Position numbers and translations under genes: made by a program. Positions 34,601 to 45,689 of a stretch of 64,000 nt of DNA are shown here, piece by piece. Position 1 is the stretch's first letter. Every line of letters begins with the position of its first letter. Source of the DNA: Molanna angustata (lineage: Eukaryota > Arthropoda > Insecta > Trichoptera > Molannidae); contig OY754968.1 of the NCBI GenBank assembly GCA_963576475.1, forward strand, positions 13,682,616 through 13,746,615, given 5' to 3'. The notes under the pieces are model-generated. The model was not told the origin of the DNA and searched no databases. It saw nothing but the letters and a program-made list of their open reading frames with translations.

Positions 34601-37600
34601 AGATTATATTACTACATTTACATATTTAAATGATTTTGAACATAATATGACCAATGTTGCTGTTCATGACAAAATGCATTCTGGACGTATAATTTGAGGC
34701 CACCTTTTTCAGCACTGCTGGCCGTATGTCATAAATAGCACAAAAATGTTAAGTTTGGAACGCTCAAATTATTGCTGTTTTATCAGCATAAACCAGTGTC
34801 TTCATGTAGCTCTCAGGACACAGAATTATCAAGTGGTGCCAAATTGAAGGAGGTCAATTGACAGGTCCATTTCTCGAAAACATCATTGCCAAATTTTGAT
34901 TTCAAAAGTTGATGATTGCAGTTACCATATAGTACATAGCCCCATCTTGTCGAAACCACATCTTGTCTGGATTTGTCATCCATTTTTATAAAAAAAATCA
35001 TTGATCATGGTTCAGTAATGATCTCCATTGACCGAAATGCAAACTCCGGCTTCATTTTTTAATAAATAAGGTTCGATGAAACCACCAGCATAAAAAAACA
35101 CACTAAATGGTGAAATTTTCTGGATGTAATGGAGTCCGTAGGGTTTCTTGCGGATTGGTTTCACTTCGTATGTGGCAATTTTGCTTATTAACAAAACTTA
35201 TAATCAACAAAAGGCTCATCGCTTAACAAAAATTTTCGATGAAATAACGTTTCAGTTTCCAACTGTGCTAGGAAATAAATTTGGATGATTTGGTAGCATT
35301 ATTCAAGTGTAAGTCTACTCATAATGATTTTTCAGAGAATAACAATCATAAATGAGTGCAGTATGACAGCTCGATTGACAGTTATCATTTTTTTAAGTTA
35401 TATCTAAGCAAAAAAAAACACTCAATACAATAGAAAAACATCTGTAAAAAAATTGTTAAATCAGGAATCTTACTTTTAAAAATAAAAACATTTGTAAACA
35501 GCACCAAATTGTATTTAAATACTCATGAATAATAGTAGATTTATCTAATAGCAAGGTATAGAGATAAATATGTTTTTTTTTATTTAATTCTTTTCTTTTT
35601 TTTCCTGTTTAAATGTTTTCGTATATAATTATATTTTATTTTCTTTTTGTATTATTACCTATATATTTTGTGATCGTCCAAGGCATTGCTGAAAACCAGC
35701 TGCACTGTGGGTCTCCACGGGTGTACAGCTGAGCAATAGCCTATTTGTTGTAAAATAATGCAAAACATGTATAATTGTTTGTTTTTTTTTTCTCATTTAT
35801 ATGCAACAAATAAATTATTATTTATTTATATATATATTTGAACAAAATAATAATTATTAATTATATTAGTTCACGTGTATTAATAATTTTACAACGAAAA
35901 AGATATGGAAATAGGCATGCTAAAATGATTCATCTCTTTAATGATGAAAATTTTTTTATAATATAAGTACCTATAAGTATAACCATCCAGTAAATATTTT
36001 CATTAAATTACAAGACATCTCACCCCTGTTAAAGGATCCAGTATTCAATTCCCTACAAATCAAGCACAACTAATTTATGGAAATATTTTACATAAGATAC
36101 AGAAATGTGAATGGATTCTTACAAATACAATATGCATATTAATTAAATATACAAATTGTAAGTTTAGGTCAGCTTTGGAGGTATGTAAGAATCAATGATA
36201 AAATCAAAAAATATGAAACAATTATATTACTTATGTATTTCTTCCATTCTTGGTTAGTGAACTCACCTGCATTAGTATCAAAATAAGTAATAATCATCTT
36301 CTAATCCATGAAAATACTCAAAGCTCATAAGGCCTGGAGAAGTCATTTTAAAAGTAGAAGAAATAAAATGAATCTGAATAGCCAAACAAAAAACAAAAAG
36401 GAATCAGTATACAGTGGAATAGAGAAAACTAAAATGAACAGCCATAATCACAAACTACACAAATCGTAAACGAGCCTGATTTTCTAGAGATTAGTAATTT
36501 AAGAACCTCGGCTTGAATAATTTCGATCTTCTGATGTAAATCTGTCTCTATGTAAATCAATTAAGTTTCCAGAACTCTTAATTTCATTTACTATTTCTAA
36601 ATGATCAAAATAAATCCAATAGGAAAATCTATCGTGATTGCTACCCTGTCGTGGTTTTGCAATTTTCAAAATATAGAAAAAGAATTGTCATAATACTGGG
36701 AAAAAGGAAGAAAAGAATTTGAATGATGTTGAAATTATACAAAATAAAAATGTTCGTAATAATTTAAATAAAAATGTTATCATAAAATAAATCATTTCCA
36801 TCAAGGATATTGGGTGATAAAATAAATCATTATATAATGTCAAGATCTCTAATGTAAAAAAAATGAAAAACAAAAAACACTTACCTATAACCTATTTTTT
36901 TTTACCATGTAAAGAATAATGGTTGTGTATTTCTAGCGCTTATATCAAACAAAATAGTGTGTTTATATTAACTCTTCATTGTCACTTTCTTAGCCCATAA
37001 GTGAATTTAAAAATATGAACTAAAATTTATTCATATATATAGTATCATAATTTGGATTTTATAGTGCACTTGCATACATACTGGGAAGGTCAGAGGCTAT
37101 TGAGGTTCGTACTCTCTCTGGTATTGAGCAAATTCAGTACACCCACATGATTTATATAATATATTGTATTTAAAAGATAAGTTAAAAAATATTATTCACA
37201 GGAGGCATCAATATTCTTCTAGGGTTTGAAAGAGCCAATTTGTTATAGGTACAATAAAATGTAGGTACAAAAATAAGTTGTTATTATAATTACCTACATA
37301 GATTAAACAATAGGTACAGAATTACAGAAGATAAATGAATAATTCTTACTCTTTGGTTTTGAAGCTTGATCCGAGACCACGATGACCGACATCTAGACCA
37401 GTCCAGGAATCTCTCCAATGAGTTGTATATGATAACTTCATATCACATAAAAGTTCAGCCATTGGTCGAACAATTAAATATTCCAAATTCATCATTCCAA
37501 ATGGACGATGCTTGGAGCTGCATGTAATTGGTACATGTATTTGACCCTCGGATTTTGTTAATACAGACGGCAAGATATAACTATAACCAATATGAACAGG

Positions 37601-38386
37601 AGGATCTGATTGACATACTTTAGAGCTGTATTTATAAAAGTCAACCAAATAAGTTAAATCTTGGTAATTAGGCACAATTATATTGAAAATTAAAAAATCC
37701 CCGGAATTGTAAATGTGACCAAATTGCTCTTGGTGTTTGAATTTTGAATCAGAATTATTCATTGATGCAACTTCAATCAAAACATTATTGGGTTGTTCCA
37801 CTTCATTCATATCAGCGTTGAATGATTCTTCTGGGATGGATAATTTCAAATTATCACAGTGAAATTGTGAATTGACAGCCATTAATTTTACACTTAATGT
37901 TCCATCTTTAACTTTTGCTTTAAATTGGAATGGAAAAGAATAAAACTTCAGTTGCAGTACAGATTCTTTGATCAACCAGCCTCTATCTGTCTTAACTTCT
38001 CCATTATACTCTCCATAAACGTCATATTCGTCTAATGTTGATATTTGATGTTCTTTTTTAATTCTACGTGGTACAATATGAGTTTCCCACTGACGAACAA
38101 GAATTTCTGTAACATCTGAAAATACTGCGCAAATACAATAACGAAAATATACATCACAATCTTGTGGGAGTTTTGCTACAGCTGACCAGTAGAACGAATC
38201 ATCTTCTTTTTGTAAAAATAGTATTTTATTGGGACACCATTGACCTAATTCTTGGCAATCACCAGTAACACCAACAAATTCATTTTTATCCAAACTCGGT
38301 GCAAATACTCGAAATTTCCAATCACGTTTGCTATTTTTTGTGGTTTTGTTATCGTGGACTTTGTGATGGATAAAATTACTTTCCAT
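28692..38386 (-). CDS. GPCPD1: Glycerophosphocholine phosphodiesterase GPCPD1
   Basis: Six coding exons on the minus strand: 37350-38386, 34143-34371, 33434-33643, 32822-33079, 32473-32619 and 28692-28772. All introns are GT/AG and all phases match, giving 1,962 nt or 653 residues (human protein about 672). Exon 1 holds a CBM20 starch-binding-type domain (WKFRVFAP, VGVTGDCQELGQW, residues about 20-120) and ends in the catalytic HRGLGSSF. Exons 2-5 carry the GDPD TIM-barrel: RENTIASLKTAAASGADLLE, FDVQLTKD, VYHDFHVC, VGFNIEIKW, RRIVFSCFHPDVCTM, MFLTQG, GIVVHTEDLL and VIFCWGDD. The family hydrolyses glycerophosphocholine to glycerol-3-phosphate and choline in the cytosol. The short final exon (ESIFLMEAREAQKDLL) fits by phase and by the position of NIF.VE in vertebrate proteins, but sits 3.7 kb from exon 5 across LINE debris and is the least certain part. 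Confidence 0.94.
28921..29150. mobile_element. Small MITE with ~30-bp inverted ends
   Basis: The left end TAGATCAGCGGCCTTACTA and the reverse strand of the right end TAGATCAACGGCCTTACTCA are inverted copies about 230 bp apart. An internal direct repeat around TTCTCCATTATAAAT is also visible. It lies in GPCPD1 intron 5. Confidence 0.5.
29480..29626 (+). repeat. Possible LINE 3' UTR with A-rich tail
   Basis: TTTATTGTTTGTTGACTTTT, GTGTGGCGTGAAGCCGTATA and a terminal AAAATAAATAAAAAAAAAAA run resemble the 3' end of a jockey-like LINE. No coding part is attached. Confidence 0.35.
29940..30150 (-). pseudogene. RTE-like endonuclease fragment
   Basis: The minus strand encodes LHENSNDSGNRLVDFAASHS and MVIGSTLFPQKSPDVTR, then KLDHII. 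These are characteristic of the APE endonuclease domain of RTE-type LINE polyproteins. It is short, antisense to the LINE fragment next to it, and lies in GPCPD1 intron 5 (sense to GPCPD1). Confidence 0.65.
30160..31137 (+). pseudogene. 5'-truncated R1/Loa-like LINE (RNase H and C-terminal zinc-finger region)
   Basis: 30216-30590 encodes an RNase H domain (YTDGSKTSEGTGAGG, QAEVFAI, ILSDSQAAL, VWVPGHKGIEGNKRAD). A frameshift follows, then 30644-31054 encodes LTGLFTGHC-type sequence with CRRCQQEEETASHVICECPAL. The element ends at TCCAAACTAATAATAATGG. The reverse transcriptase is missing. It is antisense within GPCPD1 intron 5. Confidence 0.8.
31320..32122 (+). pseudogene. Degenerate RTE-like reverse transcriptase and 3' tail
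   Basis: Fragments include FRGAYDINRQKL, LLAYADDIDIVSRS (RT active-site YADD box) and GLTINKQNT, then a decayed tail with RRRGRSKLTWIDCVQ and GCGADDDE, ending in GATGATGATG. Several stops and frame changes occur. It is antisense within GPCPD1 intron 5. Confidence 0.7.
34690..35400 (-). pseudogene. Decayed mariner/Tc1-type transposase fragment
   Basis: The minus strand has SVFFYAGGFIEPYLLKNEAG with VNGDHY, then LLKSKFGNDVFEK and NLAPLDNS, resembling the central and C-terminal DDE region of mariner-like transposases (AGG.IGPYFF.N.AG, ..VNG.RY, LTPLD). Stops and gaps are frequent. I see no reliable terminal repeats. It lies in GPCPD1 intron 1. Confidence 0.6.
35401..37349. other. Remainder of GPCPD1 intron 1
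   Basis: AT-rich. A block at about 35660-35750 (GCATTGCTGAAAACCAGCTG, GTGTACAGCTGAGCAATAGC) followed by an AT-rich tail may be a LINE 3' end. Otherwise I see nothing assignable. Confidence 0.4.
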
Positions 38387-38640
38387 TTTTAAAATTCACT
38401 ACAAAAATATCTAAGGATACAAATTTAAATAATTTTAAACTATGCAAATGGACTAATCCATCGACGATACCATTTAAACACCAATTTATTAAGCAGCATT
38501 ATATAGTTATTAAACTATTTGTATAAACAAAATCATTCTCAATAGTTCTCAATAGATTACAAAATCAAACTCTTCGCTGACAAGTTGACAATTATTCAAT
38601 TATTGTAAATTGACCACAGATAATAGATACAAATAGATCA

Positions 38641-38835
38641 TGGATGTATATAAGGTAATGGATGGAAGCATATATAAAATTGTTGTAACCGCAGGGGGGG
38701 GGGTCGCCGCCATCTTGCTCGAACCAAGTTTCATAGTGACCACGGATGTAACTAAAGTAATGGATGGATGCATTAATCAAATTTTTGAAGCTGCAGGGCG
38801 ATTTCAAGGAAGTGCTGATTATCTTCATATATAAT
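38641..38835 (+). repeat. Diverged direct-repeat pair containing GCCGCCATCTTG
   Basis: ATGTATATAAGGTAATGGAT (38645 on) and ATGTAACTAAAGTAATGGAT (38747 on) start two ~60-bp diverged copies, each running into GCAGGG. Between them lies a G run and GTCGCCGCCATCTTGCTCG. The 38697-38791 part is inverted at 39783-39888. It lies about 250-450 bp upstream of the GPCPD1 start. Confidence 0.55.
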
Positions 38836-39335
38836 TTATTTTAGTAAATGAAGCACAAGATTGGTGTAAACTGGAGTAAATAAAATCATTATTTCACTAT
38901 AGAAAACAAATATATTATATGTATACAGAAAACTGCATATTTTCAAGACTTTACTGTACCTACATAGTCAAAGCAAGGGAATATAAAAAAAATATATATA
39001 AAATGTATACAATGTATAACAACAATAAAATGTATAATTTATAAAATGTAAATAAAGCAAAGCAATAAAAATTATTATGTACTTTTAGAAATTATCCGAA
39101 TAAGTACAATATATTTACAATATTATATAATGGCCAAATTGTATTAAAAATAAAAACTGGTGAAAATAGATTATTTTCTTGATTTTTTAATGGAGTTCTA
39201 CGTGTTAACGCCGTCAGCGATAAAAATGCGGTACCTACAATTTATATTTTCAAATGAGATTAGATTAAAAAATGCGTTTTATCTTTAAAAAAACACGTGT
39301 GCTCCCAGAAAATACACGTGTTATTTTAATTTTGT

Positions 39336-39470
39336 ATTGCTTCTCGGGCAACTAACAGGTAGGTGCTATGTCAAATATTAATTCACCACGCACCCAATGA
39401 CAAGTTGCCACATTCTGGAGATTTGTGATATTTATGTGTCCCCACCGGGAATCGAACCCCAATCAGCCCA
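39336..39470 (-). mobile_element. SINE family 1, truncated copy
   Basis: Contains TTGCTTCTCGGGCAACTAAC, CGCACCCAATGACAAGTTGC and CCCCACCGGGAATCGAACCC, the complement of body and B box. The A-box half is missing. Confidence 0.75.
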
Positions 39471-39782
39471 ATTTCTAATGTATACACATACATATAACAA
39501 CAACTTCAAATAACAAATTAACGGTGAAAATAATGTTAAAAAAATCTAAAAGACCATTAATATTAAATGCAACACAAATCCACTTACCTAAAATGTGACA
39601 ATCCTCTTTCTTGGGATGATTTAAATCACACATCACCATATTTGTTTTTATTTAATATTTCATAGTACAAATAATACACTGTTTCAACACAAAAATGATT
39701 TTAAAAATAATAAATTAGGTATGCAAAGGACACCCTGACAGCTAGACGCCAAACGACAGACTGGTTGGAATAACGCGCGGCT

Positions 39783-39888
39783 TCAAAAATATTACGAATG
39801 CCTCTATCTATCCAGTTAGTGTACATCCTTGTGCTACCAGTGCTACATTTGGGTCGAGCAAGATGGCCGCCAGGGGGTTTCTCCACAC
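39783..39888 (-). repeat. Inverted partner of the 38697-38791 repeat
   Basis: TTCAAAAATATTACGAATGC through GGGTCGAGCAAGATGGCCGC matches the reverse strand of 38697-38791. The AAGATGGCCGCC core recurs in both. The pair brackets about 1 kb. Confidence 0.5.
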
Positions 39889-40004
39889 CCCCTATTGGAC
39901 TCAAATGTCTTATTTTATTTTATTTTATTTTATTTTTTATTTGTCTTAATACATATTGGTTCGAAAGTTCCATCCATTACATCCATGGAATAGATAATAT
40001 AGAT

Positions 40005-40226
40005 TGTTATGCCCGAAAAAAAATAATGCCGAAAAACAATGATTTTTATTTTGTTTTTGTTTGTTTGTTTTTATTTCATTATTTTTATCGCCATGGACCA
40101 TTTGTGAACATTTAAATAAAAAAAGCGCCGTACTAAAACAAATTTTAAGTGTCGTCATCATTTCTCTCCTTTTCTTCCCCACACCTTGGCTTGATGTTTC
40201 CTCGTGGTAGACGAGAGGTCTCATCA
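40005..40226 (+). mobile_element. LTR-like repeat, short copy
   Basis: Starts TGTTATGCCCGAAAAAAAAT and ends GAGAGGTCTCATCA, so it has the TG...CA ends of an LTR. Compared with the copy at 40230-41151 it lacks about 670 bp of GC-rich interior, but both ends match closely (ATCGCCATGGACC, GCGCCGTACTA, CTTTTCTTCCCCACACCTTG). Confidence 0.65.
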
Positions 40227-40229
40227 AGA

Positions 40230-41151
40230 TGTTATGCCCGAAAAAAAAATAATGCCGAAAAACAATGATTTTTATTTTGTTCCACGGCAACATTTCGGAA
40301 AACAGCTAGCGCTCGTTGCGGGCGAAAAACGGAACTTGCAGCTAGCAGCTAGCACGCGCTATGTCACGCGCTCGCTTGGCATTCGACGCTGGTGGAGGAC
40401 GGACGGTTTGGTGTGACGCCGTCATCGGTCGACACGCGCGTCCCGATGGCGGCCATATTTTTAAGAGCACGAGGAGGTCTGTGTGACAGGAACCGTCACG
40501 CGCATGGACGCTGATGGTGCCCCAGAACCAAGATGTGGGCATCAACAGGACAGGAGGTTGGAGGCAGAGCGCAGTGTGGGGCCACCGCGTAGGGAACGCG
40601 GCGGCTCGCAGATTGGACCACGAAGGGCAATCCGTGTCGTCTGGAGCGTCGGTTCGCCTCCGGTGAGGCCCCGACTGGTATGCCACCTCTGTCGAGATGC
40701 GCCGTCATAGCGTGCCGTGGGGCACAGAGCCAGCCATGGGTGACGGTCTGGAGGAGGAGATCAGGAGGAGAAGAAGAAACCACGCCGAACACGAGGAAGA
40801 CCTGCTAGCCTGATGCAGAGGCTGGGCCCCACCGATCTACCGTCACCACGTGGAAGACAGTGACATGCCTGGAGTAAGGATGTCGCTGTACCCTGGGGCG
40901 GTATATTCTGGTCGGCGTCTTTTCGTGTGTTCGCGTGTGTTTGACAGTTCGTTTCGGTAGATGCCACGTGTTTTTATTTGTTGTCTGTTTTTGTTTTTTT
41001 TATTATTTTTTATTGCCATGGACCAACTAAACTGATATTTTGAATAAATGCGCCGTACTACTACAATTTCATAGTGTCACCATCATTTGTCTCCTTTTCT
41101 TCCCCACACCTTGGCTTGATGTTTCCTCGTGGTAGACGAGAGGTCTCATCA
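40230..41151 (+). mobile_element. LTR-like repeat, long copy
   Basis: Begins TGTTATGCCCGAAAAAAAAA three bases after the short copy and ends GAGAGGTCTCATCA. The 40283-40975 interior is strikingly GC-rich for this window; several open frames on both strands there have no recognisable product and are likely due to GC content. TAGA occurs at 40000-40003 and at 41152-41155, a possible 4-bp target duplication of the pair. No gag or pol between the repeats. It may be a TRIM-like or recombined LTR element. Confidence 0.6.
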
Positions 41152-41515
41152 TAGAGTAAACTTGAAGACTTGGGTAGCATTCGGAAAGACGCTCGGCGAT
41201 CGCTCGGCGATGTTATAGCGTCATCCTAAGCGTTCGGAATTCATCGAGCGATTCGCGCGGCGATTCACTCTGCCCGTTCGGAATCACGGTTGACTCGCAC
41301 CAAAGTCGCCCAAGTCGCTCGATGAAATAGTAGGGTGAATGTCGCTCCTGTCAAATTTTTAAAGTTTTTGGCGGGATTTATGAATTTTCGCATAGTCAAA
41401 GTGACATTTTATTTGGCGGCAATTTATAATTTTTCATATAGTCGTCAACACTTTTAGTTTGAAATGTTTTTAGTTGGTTTTATTTGTATTTATAATTTAA
41501 TTTATTGAATTATTC

Positions 41516-41851
41516 ATTGATTGAAAGAAATATCGTAAGTAAGATGAAAATAAATGCCCTAAGGTGGTTCGGCCACATAGAAAGAATGAGTGATGACCGT
41601 CTGACAAAAAAAGTATACAAGGCTGATAAAAGAGGAATGAAAAGTAGAGGTCGGCCAAGAAAGAGTTGGCACGATCACATAAATGGGATTTTGAAAGATG
41701 GAGATGTTAGAAGTAAGAATAATAGAAGAGCGTGTATGAGACGATGTATGGACGTGAATGAAGCGAGGAATGTATGTCAAGAGAGAGGAGTCTGGCGTTC
41801 GGTTCTCTCTGCCTACCCCAAATAGGGAAATGGCGTGATGGTATGGTATGG
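41516..41851 (+). mobile_element. LINE tail nested in Harbinger-like copy B
   Basis: Encodes MKINALRWFGHIERMSDDRL, GRPRKSWHDHINGIL and NNRRACMRRCMDVNEARNV to [10 protein letters not shown], ending in GGCGTGATGGTATGGTATGG. It is the same family as 5919-6160. Copy A has no such sequence at the matching site. Confidence 0.75.
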
Positions 41852-42095
41852 TATAATTTACAAAAATGTAAATTCATACAAAATAAATCCAATGGATGTA
41901 AATTCATACAAATTTACCATGGATAATAATGGTCAACCACAAAGAAATGTGGAAGGCCATTATTTAATAGTAAACATCAACAGTAAGTGTATTTTGTTTT
42001 ATGAAAATAATGTATTTTTTAATGAGTGGTTATCATTTTAAGGGAAATAAACAATTTTTGAATGCCCAAAACACGAAAAGTTCGTGAAACCTATG

Positions 42096-42500
42096 TGTGT
42101 CAAGATAGAAGTGAGTGGCGTTCAGTTCTCTCTGTCTACCCCGTGAGGGACATGGCGTGATGGTATGTATGTATGTCTTTGATCCAACACTTGTATCCCT
42201 TTTTATGACAAATCTGACATTTATTTTATTTTATTCTGGGAACAGACAGTTATATAAATGAGTGTGTTGTGGCCAACGCTAAACTCCTCACTTACAAGTC
42301 ATTCTATAAATTGTTCAAATTTTGTATCGAAAATTTTCACCATTTTCATGAAATGAGTTTGTCAAATTTTTTTTTCATAACATTCACAATGGGTGACAGG
42401 GAACCTCAATATTGCTGAACTTTATGAGATATGTTCGTTGGGTGGATGCAGAACTATTATAAGTCGCATTTTTAACGAATATCACTTTTTGATGTAAATA
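42096..42500 (+). mobile_element. Second nested insertion: short LINE tail plus unassigned DNA
   Basis: 42096-42176 is the last ~80 bp of the same LINE family (GTGTGTCAAGATAGAAG to GGCGTGATGGTATGTATG). The remainder to about 42500 is absent from copy A and includes GTGTTGTGGCCAACGC, similar to units of the 46.9-47.6 kb tandem cluster. Confidence 0.5.
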
Positions 42501-42865
42501 TGTTCGCAAGAAAAAATCTTAAATTCTTACGAATAATACGAATCACTTGTCACAACACGTTTACTACTTTTAAAATTAATAAATTATTACCTCGTTATTA
42601 TAATGAAAACATCCGATAAACACCAAAACAAAATATACAACCTCTATTTTATTATAATTTTTGACCAAAGTGACACAACTGAAGTAACACCAAACTCGTA
42701 ATTTTAAATTTCCCGCGCCCGCGTAATTTTAAGTCACCCCAACATCGCTCAGTACCGTTCGGATTAAACATCGCCCAAATGTCGCTCTCTTTGCAACTTC
42801 AGGTCGCACCGGTAGAGCGGTAGAGCGATTCACTCTGATTTAGAACGCGGCCTTGAATAGACTGC

Positions 42866-43740
42866 CAGTGTGACCGTTTTCCAAACTGCCGAAAATACCG
42901 CACTTGTGGCGAAAATATACCAAATTATACTTAACCCAATGTGAAAAAATACTAAATTTTTTAACGATATTTGGGAACATTCTAAGAAAACACGCATATA
43001 TTTATAGTATAATTGTTACGTTTACAACAAGGAAGAGCGTGGAAAACGAGTTAATAATAATAATAAGTCATTTGTAAAGCGCCGTTTAATGATTCAAGAT
43101 CATACCAAGGGCGCTGATAGTCTAATGTTGTGTTGCTCTTTGAAACAAAGCTGTTTTTAATCCTTTAGTGAAAGTGCTCTTGCTTTGAGCACTGCGGACA
43201 TCTAGAGGCAGTGAATTCCACTTAATAGGACCACTCATACTAAAGCATCGGTCATAGTAAGCCGCTTTGTTGACTCTGTCCAATGGATGTATACTCTGTC
43301 ATGGATGTTAATTGTTACTCAGTTTTGTAAGATTTTTTCAATTATATAATTTTTTGCCTTGAATATATTATTTGGATTTTTAGGTACATGACAGCCGATT
43401 ATTTTTTTAACTATTTTCAGCAAGAGCTAATGTGTTTAATTTGACTTTTCTGCAAAGATGATCATTATTATTCTGTACATATAACCGAATTTCATATGAT
43501 TCCATTTCTTACTCGCGACACATTCTTTTTCCCACCCATATTATTTTGTTTATCCGGTAATTAACTCGTTTACCACGCTCCTCCTTGTAACAATTATACT
43601 ATAAATACATGCGTGTTTTCTTAGTATGTTCCCAAATATCGTTAAAAAATTTAGTATTTTTTGGAATTTTTTCACATTGGGTTTAGTATATTTTCGCCAC
43701 AAGTGCGGTATTTTCGGCAGTTTGGAAAACGGTCACACTG
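42866..43740. mobile_element. Inverted-repeat element with promoter-like motifs in its arms
   Basis: The left arm 42866-43058 starts CAGTGTGACCGTTTTCCAAA; the right arm 43550-43740 is its inverse and ends GGAAAACGGTCACACTG. A further pair, 43318-43437 and 43745-43858, is inverted across the right end. Each arm holds CGGTCACACTG, and the right arm also TTTAGTATATTT. No coding frame. It directly follows Harbinger-like copy B. Confidence 0.65.
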
Positions 43741-43859
43741 CAAATTAAACACTTGCTGAAAAGAATTAAAAAATAATCGGCTGTCATGTACCTGACAATC
43801 CAAATATTATATTCAAGGCAAAAATAATATATATAATTGAAAAGATCTTACAAATCTGA

Positions 43860-45640
43860 GCTGCTCCCGTACTGGAGCTGTTAATATTAAATACTTAACA
43901 CTGTCACTTGACTACTTTCGAAGAGAAAAATATATTTTTAATCGCCCCGTAGATATGAAAAGAAACTTAATTTTTCCTACAAAGAGTATGATTAACGGGG
44001 TATTTCAACCATCGCTATAATTGAGTAGCGTTAAAATCGTAAAATAGTCGAGAGATCAACCAAATTTACCAATTTCCTTAGGAAGTTTTTTTAGAAAACT
44101 TTTGGTTTCTTCCACCAGGTGTTACTTTGGAATAAAATTATATTTTTATTGCTTCAATATTTGAACGCGTTATCAGAGCTATTTAATTTAATTTATTATT
44201 TATGTATTTTATACATAATGTGATTCATATTTACTATATGTATACAAAACTAAAAAATACTCGGTTGAATGCTAAAAAATAGTTTTAGCGCTATCTGTCG
44301 GATAACGTGAAAAGTTTTTTATTGGATAATGTATAAAAACGAATTGCAAAAATATTATGTAGGTACCTATATATTATAATAATAAATTCATAATCAAATA
44401 CGCATACCTTCCTGATTGATAAAATATAATTAACATTATTTGATATTATAAATAAGAATTAAATATAAATACCAATCCGAATATTAAAATGCTAAATAAA
44501 TAAAAATATTATTATATTCGATGTTTCGATGTTTTCAAGGTCAAAGTACAATGTGTGATGCTTCGTTTCTTGTAAGTGTGTATTATAAGTAATACGCTTC
44601 ATGTCACACACACACACGCACAGGCTCGCGAAGAGTCTTTACGCAACGATTATTATCAAATTCAAATGCTCATTCTTTGGTTAGTTTTGGTTTATCTAAA
44701 GTAATAAAGCAATCAAAATGTTAGTGTATGTGTGTGTGTATGTGTGTGTTTGTCTCACGCCTTCTGAAAAACCAAGAGCATCTAAAAATCTAATTTATGT
44801 GCGAACGTGTACCAGTATACCTGATGCAGTGTCACGCTAAAAATAATGCGATAAAAATGCTGAATTTTAAAAATATTTCAATAATTATTTTTTTCATACA
44901 AAATTTTCCAAGTCATATCTGTCAAAAAAGTGTACATTTTGCACGCAAATATCTGTTAGTTTAAAAGTTAGAAGTACGTATTTACACGAAGAAAATATAT
45001 TTTCAAGTATAACTTAGCGTTTAAGTGAAAAACATGGTGAATATTTTGTATAATTATAATGTTTAACTTATTTTTAAAGTAAGCGTTTTGTACAAATGTA
45101 CATATAACCCCGCCATTTTAATATCTTTTCATACGATATTTAATTTTCCTACCGAATGAATATGTTCTTTAAAATAATATACCTTTGAAATAAATGTGAT
45201 TATGAAATAATAAAATGAAACACAAGACATTACAGCAAGTTTTAAGACATATATTGTAAAAGTCTGTTAATTATTAGTAAAGATATAGGCATAATAAAAT
45301 TGCATAATTTGTATGTAATATTTGATATTTTGGACAATTTTCGTTTTTGTGGCTTCGAACAAACCAATGTATGTAGGTACCTACCTACATATCCAAAAAA
45401 ATGTATCGAGCCCATTTGATAGTAATATTTTATATGTTCGATGGTTACTATGGTTACGGAAAGATTCTGATATTCAAATAAAATTTGATATGAATCGAAT
45501 TTATTTAGAACATTGTTGTAGGTAGGTACCTACCTAATACTATTTACTTACAAATCAACAATATACTGATTTCCTATAGGAAAATTATTTTATTTATTTA
45601 TTTATGTATGGATGCATGTATGCTATGTGCTCCTAAACCG
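43860..45640. other. AT-rich intergenic DNA without recognised genes
   Basis: Only short CA/GT runs (around 44607 and 44725) and GGTACCTA-rich simple sequence (45375, 45520) were noticed. Open frames here are short and without motifs. Confidence 0.45.
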
Positions 45641-45689
45641 TTTGTCCGATTACAATGAAACTTTGGTGAATTGTCGAGCGTATGCCCGG

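Larger units (their letters stand above)
41173..42852 (-). mobile_element. Harbinger-like family 1, copy B, with nested insertions
   Basis: Inverted relative to copy A at 10311-11232. Ends are GGTAGCATTCGGAAAG and, at the far side, GAACGCGGCC. TTG flanks both ends (41170-41172 and 42853-42855), a 3-bp target-site duplication. The extra length compared with copy A comes from insertions at about 41516-41851 and 42096-42500. No transposase is visible. Confidence 0.75.

Noticed and set aside
40342..40792. Arg/Pro-rich proteins in the GC-rich block
   Set aside because: Several overlapping frames are open on both strands because of GC content; no domain or splice context.
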